DNA of 8,974 bases from an uncultured cyanobacterium (GTDB taxonomy: Bacteria > Cyanobacteriota > Cyanobacteriia > CACIAM-69d), in NCBI GenBank assembly GCA_937894105.1, contig CALCTI010000258.1, forward strand, positions 1 to 8,974, in the 5' to 3' direction. The notes below the pieces were generated by a model. It was not told the DNA's origin, ran no database searches, and saw only the letters and a list, made by a program, of their open reading frames with translations. Made by a program: the position numbers and the translations under genes. Positions 1 through 5,944 of this stretch are shown here, one piece after another (the stretch's first letter is position 1; each line of letters begins with the position of its first letter).

Positions 1-950
1 CCTACGACACCATAGACCCCCTGCCCAAAGCCCTGGATAAGGCGGAACAACGGCTGTTTAATATCACCCAGTCAAAATCGAAAAATAGCCTAACGTCCAT
101 GGCTGACGTGCTGACCAACACGTTTTCGGAAATTGAAAGCCGCAGCATGGGAGAAACAGTGCCGGGGCTAAGCTGTGGATTTTACGACCTGGATGCCATG
201 ACCCAAGGGTTCCAGCGCTCTGACCTGATTATTGTGGCGGGGCGACCGGCAATGGGTAAAACCAGCTTTGTGCTAAATATTGCCCGCAGTATTTCCGCTA
301 TCCATAAGTTACCGGTGGCGATTTATAGCCTGGAAATGTCCAAGGAGCAGTTGGTGTATCGTATTTTGTCTAGCGAGGCGCAAATTGAAAGCGGGCGATT
401 GCGAGCCGGGCGTATTGGGCAGCACGAGTGGCTGACTTTGGGAAACGCTATCAGTACTCTGAGCGATATGAAGCTATTTATTGACGATACAGCGGATATT
501 GCTATTACGGAAATGCGATCCAAGGTGCGGCGGCTTCAGGCGGAGAACGGTGGGCTGGGAATGGTGATTATTGATTATCTTCAGCTAATGGAAACGGGCG
601 GCGATAACCGAGTGCAGGAGCTGTCAAAGATTACGCGATCGCTCAAAGGCTTAGCCCGCGAATTGGGGGTCCCGGTATTGGCCCTGTCCCAGCTCAGCCG
701 GGGCGTTGAATCACGCACCAATAAACGCCCCATGATGTCGGACCTACGAGAATCGGGATCCATTGAGCAGGACGCCGATTTGGTGATTATGTTGTATCGG
801 GACGAGTACTATAATCCCGACACCCCTGATCGCGGCATTGCGGAAATTATTATTACCAAACACCGTAACGGTCCTACGGGGGTGGTAAAAATGCTGTTCG
901 AGCCCCAGTACACCCGATTTCGCAACCTTGCTAATCCCAATAAAGCCTAG
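1..950 (+). CDS. dnaB: Replicative DNA helicase DnaB, 3' part (5' end outside window)
   Basis: DnaB is the hexameric ring helicase that unwinds DNA at the replication fork. The reading frame is open from the first full codon (position 3) to TAG at 948-950, giving 315 visible residues. DnaB proteins are usually about 450 residues, so most of the N-terminal domain lies upstream; the ATG at 99 is internal. The start of the visible part (ALDKAEQRLFNIT) matches the linker region before the RecA-like ATPase domain. Walker A (GRPAMGKT) is at 240-263 and Walker B (VIIDYLQLM) at 564-590. The motifs SLEMS, LSQLSRGVESR, SDLRESGSIEQDAD and the C-terminal KHRNGPTG follow in the expected order. The two DnaB intein sites I know of, in Walker A and between RESG and SIEQD (758/759), are uninterrupted. 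No intrinsic terminator directly follows; a stem-loop without a T tract lies about 170 bases downstream. Confidence 0.97.
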   Translation, partial: YDTIDPLPKALDKAEQRLFNITQSKSKNSLTSMADVLTNTFSEIESRSMGETVPGLSCGFYDLDAMTQGFQRSDLIIVAGRPAMGKTSFVLNIARSISAIHKLPVAIYSLEMSKEQLVYRILSSEAQIESGRLRAGRIGQHEWLTLGNAISTLSDMKLFIDDTADIAITEMRSKVRRLQAENGGLGMVIIDYLQLMETGGDNRVQELSKITRSLKGLARELGVPVLALSQLSRGVESRTNKRPMMSDLRESGSIEQDADLVIMLYRDEYYNPDTPDRGIAEIIITKHRNGPTGVVKMLFEPQYTRFRNLANPNKA

Positions 951-956
951 GGCAAG

Positions 957-1076
957 CGGCAACATTCACCGGCAATTATTATTCATAGGCAATATTCATC
1001 GGCAATATTATTTATCGGCAATATTCATCGGCAATTATTATTCATAGGCAACTTTATTCATCAGCAATATTTACAG
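957..1076. repeat. Degenerate AT-rich tandem repeat downstream of dnaB
   Basis: About eight consecutive units each begin with GGCAA (or AGCAA) and end with ATTCATC or ATTCATA-like sequence. Short (13 bp) and long (16-17 bp) units are mixed. A larger period is visible: the 36-base segments 957-992 and 1016-1051 differ at only two positions (34/36 identical) and start 59 bases apart. The array begins just after the dnaB stop and has no open frame of note. Length variation by slippage is plausible. The units are too short and too irregular for a CRISPR array. Confidence 0.85.
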
Positions 1077-1121
1077 TCAACGTATCAATTCACGAGACGG
1101 TGAATAAGCGCTGAGGATTTC

Positions 1122-1162
1122 GCCAACCCTTCGCTAATCCTTGGCGGTGGCGAAGGGTTGGC
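1122..1162. repeat. Perfect 13-bp stem-loop (REP-like palindrome)
   Basis: GCCAACCCTTCGC (1122-1134) is exactly complementary to GCGAAGGGTTGGC (1150-1162), with a 15-base loop. A shorter competing hairpin, CGCCAA (1121-1126) with TTGGCG (1141-1146), uses the same left arm, so two alternative folds exist. Neither side carries a T tract, so it is not a standard intrinsic terminator. It could protect the 3' end of the dnaB transcript or be a dispersed palindromic repeat; one copy cannot decide. Confidence 0.8.
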
Positions 1163-1555
1163 AAAGCTAATCGTGCGGTTCTAGATTTGGCAGAATGTTT
1201 TAATGTGTTTTGTTGTTTATTGAAGCGACTATAGGGGGGTGCTAAAAAACATCCTCGACGGGGAGGAGCTGGGAGCGATCGCCAGTTTTCGCCGTTTATT
1301 CCCAGCACATTGGACGGTAAGATTATCAGCGGTAGTACCTAAGGGCTGCCATTCATTAAATCTCTAAGTTAAGAGCTGTCAAGGTTTCAGCCCTCAGTAC
1401 CGTTCATTTATGCAAGGCGTATACCCTCCACTGCGCAAGGTTTCTGGAGCTTAGTTGATGACACGCCCTAGAATAAGTCGTAAAATTTTTCACAGCTACG
1501 ATACGTAGCCATCAATAGCGCAGACCGTAAAACGTAAAAAATAAGACGAAGGGAC
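1163..1555 (+). promoter_or_regulatory. Intergenic region and leader upstream of grpE
   Basis: Nearly 400 bases separate the palindrome from the grpE start with no convincing gene. The grpE promoter must lie here unless dnaB transcription reads through. A weak candidate is TAAAAT at 1481-1486 with TTGATG at 1455-1460, but the 20-base spacing is poor. A perfect short hairpin, GCTACG-ATA-CGTAGC, sits at 1495-1509, about 50 bases before the start codon, where an operator or 5'UTR structure could act. One HIP1 site is at 1275-1282. No CIRCE-type repeat was found. Confidence 0.35.
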
Positions 1556-2392
1556 ATGATTGACGAGGAAAATCAAACCGAAGAAACCGTAGAAGCAACG
1601 GAACCTACCGATCCATCGGCTACGGCTGACTCAACGGGCGATGATACCTCCTCGGAAACCCCACCGGAGGTTGTGTCCCCTGAGATCACGTCGCCGGAAG
1701 AGGATGCCGATATGGACCCCATCACCGGTGAAGCCGTTGCTGAGGGAGCTGATGAGGCGATCGCCCCGGAAGTGGTAGCGGAAGGGAGCGAGGAAGCTCC
1801 GGCAACCTTAGACGATTTGGATATTGACGATAGCGTCGAGGACACCACTGATACGGTGCCTGATACCAGCGCTGGCGTGGAAGAAACCGCAAGCTACCAG
1901 GCAGCCATGACCGATTTAATGCGGGAAATGGAAGGGCTGCGGGCTCAGCTAGAAAACAGCACGGGACAGTATGCCCGCCTCTCGGCAGACTTTGAAAATT
2001 TCCGTAAGCGCACCCAAAAGGAGCGGGAAGAACAGGCGGAAAAAATCAAATGCGACACTATTCGCGAGCTGTTGGCAGTGGTGGATAACTTTGAGCGGGC
2101 ACGGACCCTAATCAAACCCCAAAACGATTCGGAAACCAATATCCACAAGAGCTATCAGGGCATTTATAAGCAGCTAGTGGACAGCCTAAAGCGATTAGGC
2201 GTATCGCCCATGCGTCCCCAGGGCCAGGAGTTTGATCCGAATTTGCATGAGGCAGTGATGCGGGAAGCGAGCGAGGAATATCCCGAAGATGTGGTGATTG
2301 AAGAGCTACAGCGGGGTTATACCATTGGCGATCGCGTATTGCGCCACGCCATGGTAAAAGTTGCGGCCCCTGGGTCCAGCGGAGGTTCTTAG
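1556..2392 (+). CDS. grpE: GrpE, nucleotide exchange factor for DnaK, with acidic N-terminal extension
   Basis: GrpE is a cytoplasmic homodimer that releases ADP from DnaK, resetting the Hsp70 cycle. The protein has 278 residues against 197 in E. coli. Residues 1-110 are low complexity with 38 Asp/Glu; the first basic residue is Arg123. Residues 115-165 form the predicted long coiled-coil dimerisation helix (YARLSADFENFRKRTQKE at 139-156), followed by VVDNFERA (175-182). The C-terminal beta domain carries GVSPMRPQGQEFDPNLHEAV (215-234) and GYTIGDRVLRHAMVKVA (254-270), the family signature. The ATG at 1556 is preceded by GAAGGG, a Shine-Dalgarno-like sequence at short spacing. An intrinsic terminator follows at 2431-2469, so grpE is probably its own transcription unit, although dnaK lies only 1.1 kb downstream. 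The acidic N-terminus is probably disordered (inference). Confidence 0.96.
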   Translation: MIDEENQTEETVEATEPTDPSATADSTGDDTSSETPPEVVSPEITSPEEDADMDPITGEAVAEGADEAIAPEVVAEGSEEAPATLDDLDIDDSVEDTTDTVPDTSAGVEETASYQAAMTDLMREMEGLRAQLENSTGQYARLSADFENFRKRTQKEREEQAEKIKCDTIRELLAVVDNFERARTLIKPQNDSETNIHKSYQGIYKQLVDSLKRLGVSPMRPQGQEFDPNLHEAVMREASEEYPEDVVIEELQRGYTIGDRVLRHAMVKVAAPGSSGGS

Positions 2393-2430
2393 CCCCTCTT
2401 CGAAATAGCTTTAATTGCGTACCTTTGCAC

Positions 2431-2469
2431 CTCGGCTTTGACTTAATCGTTTAAAGCCGGGATTTTTTT
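2431..2469 (+). terminator. Rho-independent terminator of grpE
   Basis: CTCGGCTTT (2431-2439) pairs with AAAGCCGGG (2453-2461), nine pairs including one G-U, around a 13-base loop. Seven T residues follow at 2463-2469. It lies 38 bases after the grpE stop. Confidence 0.88.
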
Positions 2470-2778
2470 GGGGGAAATCGTTGGTTATAGGAATCGCTCG
2501 ACTTTTCCTAACACAAATCACTCCCTACAAGGATTATAGAATTCTGATTTTCTGGTGTTATAGAAATAGCATTTGAATAATAGGTAAAAGTCAGAAAAAG
2601 TCGAAACTAACCCCTAAAGATAAAAATTCTAAGTCCAAGAGAAAGGGCTTTAGAGCAGTTAACTTTCTATTTTTATCTAGAGACTGAATTGATTTTTATC
2701 TTCCCCATTTCCCATTGTCAGAAAATAAAATTGTAGAGGTTTTAGGATAGTTGATTTTTTCGCGTTTTTAAGGGCTGG
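2470..2778. other. AT-rich intergenic region before the small exported ORF
   Basis: About 300 AT-rich bases with no gene that I can support. An 11-base inverted repeat, AAGATAAAAAT (2617-2627) with ATTTTTATCTT (2692-2702), could form a long-looped hairpin, but its AT-only make-up makes chance likely. Possible ribosome-binding sequences AGAGG (2735-2739), AGGA (2744-2747) and AAGGG (2770-2774) lie before the next gene. The T6 tract at 2755-2760 matters for that gene's start. I found no convincing promoter hexamer pair. Confidence 0.5.
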
Positions 2779-3084
2779 GTGATCGCCCCCCTAGTAGGAA
2801 TCTCCCTCCTGATTGCCAATGTATCCCCTGCTGCCGCCATCGGAAGCAAAGCCAGCGATCCCTCGGACGGCGTTAAAACTTTAAGTAAAAGTGAGCAGCG
2901 ATCTAAAGAAGTGAGCGAAGCGCATCCCCAAAATCATGAAAAGGTTTCATCTCGCGCTAAAGATGGACTTAATAGCACTCAAGGCAGTGCAGATAAGTCG
3001 AAAATGAATACGCCGGAAAACTCAAAGGATGCTGATACGGTTATTGATAACGTTGAAAATGCTCTAGGTACTTCGGATAATTAA
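2779..3084 (+). CDS. Small probable exported hydrophilic protein, unknown function
   Basis: I do not recognise this gene. From GTG at 2779 it encodes 101 residues. Residues 1-20 are hydrophobic (PLVGISLLIANVSPAAA) and end in AAA, a good signal peptidase I site (Ala-X-Ala), so export is likely. The mature part of about 80 residues is rich in Ser, Lys, Asp, Asn and Glu, lacks cysteine, and looks disordered. The GTG has AAGGG at 2770-2774, but this start leaves no basic residue before the hydrophobic core, which is unusual for a signal peptide. The frame is open upstream to TGA at 2752-2754 and contributes Arg and Lys (RVFKGW). Removing one T from the T6 tract (2755-2760) would join it to a TTG start at 2751 and give MIFRVFKGWVIAPL..., a more typical signal peptide. 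It is isolated between the terminators at 2431-2469 and 3205-3240, so it is probably monocistronic. Confidence 0.6.
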   Translation: MIAPLVGISLLIANVSPAAAIGSKASDPSDGVKTLSKSEQRSKEVSEAHPQNHEKVSSRAKDGLNSTQGSADKSKMNTPENSKDADTVIDNVENALGTSDN

Positions 3085-3204
3085 AACCTGTAGAATTTTT
3101 CTGCTAAGTTGTTTCTTCAAAGGCTTAAAAGAGATCTCAAAAAGCCTTGAATGGGCTTAAGAACTTTTTGAACATAGCGAATACAAAGATCAATTTTTTA
3201 ATGA

Positions 3205-3240
3205 AGGCGAAGAATGTTATTTTCTTCGCCTGCGGTTTTT
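3205..3240 (+). terminator. Strong intrinsic terminator between the small ORF and dnaK
   Basis: AGGCGAAGAA (3205-3214) pairs perfectly with TTCTTCGCCT (3222-3231) around a 7-base loop, followed by GCGG and five T residues (3236-3240). It is 120 bases after the small ORF stop, so that transcript would have a long 3' UTR. The UTR holds weaker hairpins: AAGGCTT (3120-3126) with AAGCCTT (3142-3148), and AAGCC (3142-3146) with GGCTT (3154-3158) just before a T5 tract at 3165-3169. These two share an arm and exclude each other. Confidence 0.85.
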
Positions 3241-3485
3241 AGAGTTGCTGTCCGATTTCTGATTGAGTTTTTTGGGCGTTTTCGTGATGCTGTGCCCTTC
3301 AGCCATACTTCGTTGTTCAGACTGTCGCTTTCACAGTGCGGTTTCCAGAATGCAGCTTTTCTCGGTGGTAGGGGGTAACCTATAAGTCGAGGTTCCAATT
3401 GGGTTGGCAACTGGGGCGATCGCCACCGCCGACCGTCACGCATCCATCGCTACTTACCGTTCACCCTCGCCGTACGGACAACACC
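3241..3485 (+). promoter_or_regulatory. Leader/promoter region of dnaK
   Basis: The strong terminator just upstream means dnaK should be transcribed from a promoter in these 245 bases. The best -10-like hexamer is TATAAG at 3381-3386, without a good -35 at the right distance, so the promoter is not firmly located. A CCAATTGG palindrome (3395-3402) and a HIP1 site (3416-3423) lie downstream of it. No CIRCE inverted repeat is present. Only a weak GGA (3476-3478) precedes the dnaK start as a ribosome-binding sequence. Confidence 0.35.
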
Positions 3486-5657
3486 ATGGGAAAGGTTATC
3501 GGCATCGACTTAGGCACCACCAATAGCTGTGTGGCCGTACTGGAAGGGGGGCAGCCCATTGTGATCCCCAACACAGAAGGCGGTCGCACCACCCCAAGCA
3601 TTGTTGCCTTTTCCAAAGGCGATGACCTGTTGGTGGGGCAGCTCGCTAAGCGCCAGGCGGTAACCAACGCAGAAAATACCATCTACAGCGTCAAGCGCTT
3701 TATCGGACGACGGTGGGAGGAAACGGAGCAGGAGCGCAGCACAGTGCCCTACAACTGCGTTTCTGGGCGAGACAACACCGTTGATGTGCAAATTCGCGAC
3801 AAGGTTTATACCCCTCAGCAAATCTCCGCCAGGGTTCTTAAAAAGCTAAAACAAGACGCAGAGAATTATTTAGGTGAGCCGGTGGATAAGGCGGTGATTA
3901 CCGTGCCTGCCTACTTTACCGATGCCCAGCGCCAGGCCACCAAGAACGCCGGGCAAATTGCGGGGCTTGAAGTACTGCGAATTATTAACGAGCCCACCGC
4001 CGCTGCCCTCTCCTACGGTCTGGATAAGCAGGATGTGGAACAGCGCATTTTGGTATTTGACCTGGGCGGGGGAACCTTTGATGTGTCGATTTTGCAGCTC
4101 GGGGACGGGGTTTTTGAGGTTAACGCCACCGCTGGCAATAACCACTTAGGCGGCGACGATTTTGACCAGTTTGTGCTGCGGTGGATTGCAGAGGAATTTA
4201 AGAAGCAAGAGGGGATTGACTTATCGTCGGATAAGATGGCGACCCAGCGCCTACGGGAAGCGGCGGAACGGGCGAAGATTGAACTGTCCAGTACCCAAAG
4301 CACGGCGATTAATTTGCCGTTTATTACCGCTGATGAAACCGGTCCTAAAAATTTGGAGATGGAGTTATCTCGCCCCCAGTTTGAAACTTTGGTGTCAGAG
4401 CTAGTGCAAGCGTCCATGGAACCGGTGGAGCAAGCACTGAAGGATAGCGGGCTGAAAATGGAAAATATTGACCGGATTATTTTGGTGGGGGGCTCCACAC
4501 GGATTCCGGCTGTGCAGCACGCGGTAAGCGATTTCTTTGGGGGTAAAATTCCTGATCGCTCCGTTAATCCTGATGAGGCGGTTGCCCTAGGGGCGGCCAT
4601 TCAAGCGGGGGTCCTGGGGGGCGAGGTGCAAGATCTATTGCTGCTGGATGTGACCCCGTTGTCCTTGGGCATTGAAACGCTTGGAGGGGTCTTTACTCGG
4701 GTTATTGAACGCAATACCACCATTCCCAGCAGTAAGTCCCAGGTGTTTTCCACGGCGGTGGATGGGCAGCGATCTGTGGAAATTCAGGTGCTCCAGGGAG
4801 AGCGGGCAATGGCTGAGGACAATAAGAGCCTGGGGCAGTTTTTGCTGGAAGGAATTCCCCCGGCTCCTCGGGGACTGCCGCAAATTGAGGTGACGTTTGA
4901 AATTGATGCGGACGGCATTCTAAATGTGTCGGCGTTGGATAAGGGCACCGACAAGGTCCAAAGTATCAGCATTAGCAACACGGGCGGACTCAGTGGCGAA
5001 GAGGTGGATATGATGCGCCGGGAGGCGGATTTCTTCGCGGAGGAGGACCAGCGACGTCAGGCGATCGCCGCATTGCGCAACGAGGCGGAAAATCTCATTG
5101 TGAGCTACGAGGGAGCTTTGGAAGATAATGCAGCCCTGTTGGACGAGATTACCCGACAGAATTTGTTGACGTTGGTGAATCGGGTGCGATCCGCATCGGC
5201 CAATGATGAGGTGGAGGAAAATGAGTTTCAGGAAGCGGTGGACGAGCTACGTCAGGGGCTCTTGGATATTGGGCGATCAGTGTACGGAGAAGCTGACGAC
5301 AGGAAGAAAGCTGCTGCATCAAAACCAACAGTAACTGCCGCTCCGGCTGCCTCCCCAGCGCCAGCATCGGCTCCAAGTGGTAGCCATGAAAACCGTGACC
5401 ACCACTCTACGGAAGAAATTTTAGAAGGCTTAGAAGATTTAATTGATGGTCCCTCCGATGCCACTAGGGTTGCTGACCCAGCAATGATGAGTGCCACAGC
5501 ACAAGGGGGATCGCCTGGTAATAGCCCCAGCTCTGGGGATTCGTCAGATTTAGAGGATGATTTGGATCTGGGTGGCGATGATTTTGATCTGGATCTGGGC
5601 GACGATTTGGACTACGACAGTGCCACCGTTACCGCCGACTATGAGGCGATCGAATAG
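3486..5657 (+). CDS. dnaK: DnaK, Hsp70 chaperone with long acidic C-terminal tail
   Basis: DnaK is the ATP-dependent Hsp70 that binds exposed hydrophobic segments of client proteins. The ATG at 3486 begins MGKVIGIDLGTTNS, the canonical N-terminus; in-frame codons back to an ATG at 3399 read as low-quality sequence and are excluded. Of 723 residues, 1-384 form the nucleotide-binding domain (IDLGTTNS 7-14, VFDLGGGTFDVS 190-201, ILVGGSTRIPAV 332-343). The interdomain linker DLLLLDVTPLSLGIE is at 383-397. The substrate-binding beta domain is about 395-505 and the helical lid about 505-605. Residues 606-723 are a tail longer than in typical DnaK (about 640): first Ala/Pro-rich, then SHENRDHHSTEEILEGLEDL, then an acidic run (DLDLGGDDFDLDLGDDLD, 692-709) ending EAIE. 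There is no basic residue after Arg661. Cyanobacteria carry several dnaK paralogues; the long tail and the nearby grpE suggest the DnaK1 type, which is inference from memory. Confidence 0.96.
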   Translation: MGKVIGIDLGTTNSCVAVLEGGQPIVIPNTEGGRTTPSIVAFSKGDDLLVGQLAKRQAVTNAENTIYSVKRFIGRRWEETEQERSTVPYNCVSGRDNTVDVQIRDKVYTPQQISARVLKKLKQDAENYLGEPVDKAVITVPAYFTDAQRQATKNAGQIAGLEVLRIINEPTAAALSYGLDKQDVEQRILVFDLGGGTFDVSILQLGDGVFEVNATAGNNHLGGDDFDQFVLRWIAEEFKKQEGIDLSSDKMATQRLREAAERAKIELSSTQSTAINLPFITADETGPKNLEMELSRPQFETLVSELVQASMEPVEQALKDSGLKMENIDRIILVGGSTRIPAVQHAVSDFFGGKIPDRSVNPDEAVALGAAIQAGVLGGEVQDLLLLDVTPLSLGIETLGGVFTRVIERNTTIPSSKSQVFSTAVDGQRSVEIQVLQGERAMAEDNKSLGQFLLEGIPPAPRGLPQIEVTFEIDADGILNVSALDKGTDKVQSISISNTGGLSGEEVDMMRREADFFAEEDQRRQAIAALRNEAENLIVSYEGALEDNAALLDEITRQNLLTLVNRVRSASANDEVEENEFQEAVDELRQGLLDIGRSVYGEADDRKKAAASKPTVTAAPAASPAPASAPSGSHENRDHHSTEEILEGLEDLIDGPSDATRVADPAMMSATAQGGSPGNSPSSGDSSDLEDDLDLGGDDFDLDLGDDLDYDSATVTADYEAIE

Positions 5658-5944
5658 GGGTAATTGGTGGATAATTATTCGTTACTGGGTTGATCTGAAA
5701 TATGATCCCCGAGAACAACAGGTGGGTTAGGTAGAAACATCCGCACGGTAGAAATAAAAAAACTTTAAGATTGGCGTTTATCATGGTTCAGAATAGCCAG
5801 TGATTCTGGACCGCAGACTGAGTATCTAACGCGTAAACTTAATACGTGAAGTGCCCAACGAAAGTTGCACTGAAGAAAAGCTGCAAGGGTTGTGTTTTCG
5901 AGCCCCATTTTATTGATATTTCTACGGATTGAAGCAAGTACGCT
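5658..5944 (+). promoter_or_regulatory. dnaK-dnaJ intergenic region
   Basis: This 287-base gap has no T-tracted terminator after dnaK, so read-through into dnaJ is possible. A stem-loop at 5785-5812 (GGTTCAGAAT with ATTCTGGACC, ten pairs with one G-U, 8-base loop) may be a processing or attenuation structure. The 15-base sequence ATTTTATTGATATTT at 5907-5921 recurs exactly upstream of the TusA-like gene (7171-7185) and may mark a shared control element. A 28-codon frame from GTG 5846, in phase with dnaJ but stopped at 5930-5932, has no support as a gene. Confidence 0.4.
5785..5812. other. Stem-loop between dnaK and dnaJ
   Basis: The arms 5785-5794 and 5803-5812 form ten consecutive pairs (one G-U) around the loop AGCCAGTG. 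There is no downstream T tract, so it is not a standard terminator. It lies about 130 bases into the intergenic space, where it could stabilise the 3' end of a processed dnaK message or be an operator. Confidence 0.6.

Noticed and set aside
240..760. Intein in dnaB, known from cyanobacteria
   Set aside because: The Walker A site and the RESG/SIEQD junction are both continuous coding sequence with no insertion.
957..1076. CRISPR-like array
   Set aside because: Units are 13-17 bases, directly adjacent and degenerate, with no unique spacers of normal size and no cas genes.
1090..1308. 72-residue minus-strand frame in the dnaB-grpE gap
   Set aside because: Its sequence is Arg/Pro/Leu-rich and featureless, and it runs antisense over the palindrome, so it is probably spurious.
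1239..1367. 42-codon frame from GTG (MLKNILDGEELGAIASF...) after a G-rich stretch
   Set aside because: Short, unrecognised, with no terminator or conserved context; it cannot be told from chance without homologues.
2617..2702. 11-base AT-only inverted repeat in the gap after grpE
   Set aside because: With such AT-rich composition and a 64-base loop, chance is a sufficient explanation.
3399..3485. In-frame extension of dnaK by 29 codons to an upstream ATG
   Set aside because: The extension (MGWQLGRSPPP...) has no similarity to DnaK, while the ATG at 3486 starts exactly at the conserved MGKVIGIDLGTTNS.
5846..5932. 28-codon frame with CxxC just before dnaJ, in the same phase
   Set aside because: It is very short and lacks a ribosome-binding site; extending dnaJ through it is impossible because of the TGA at 5930.
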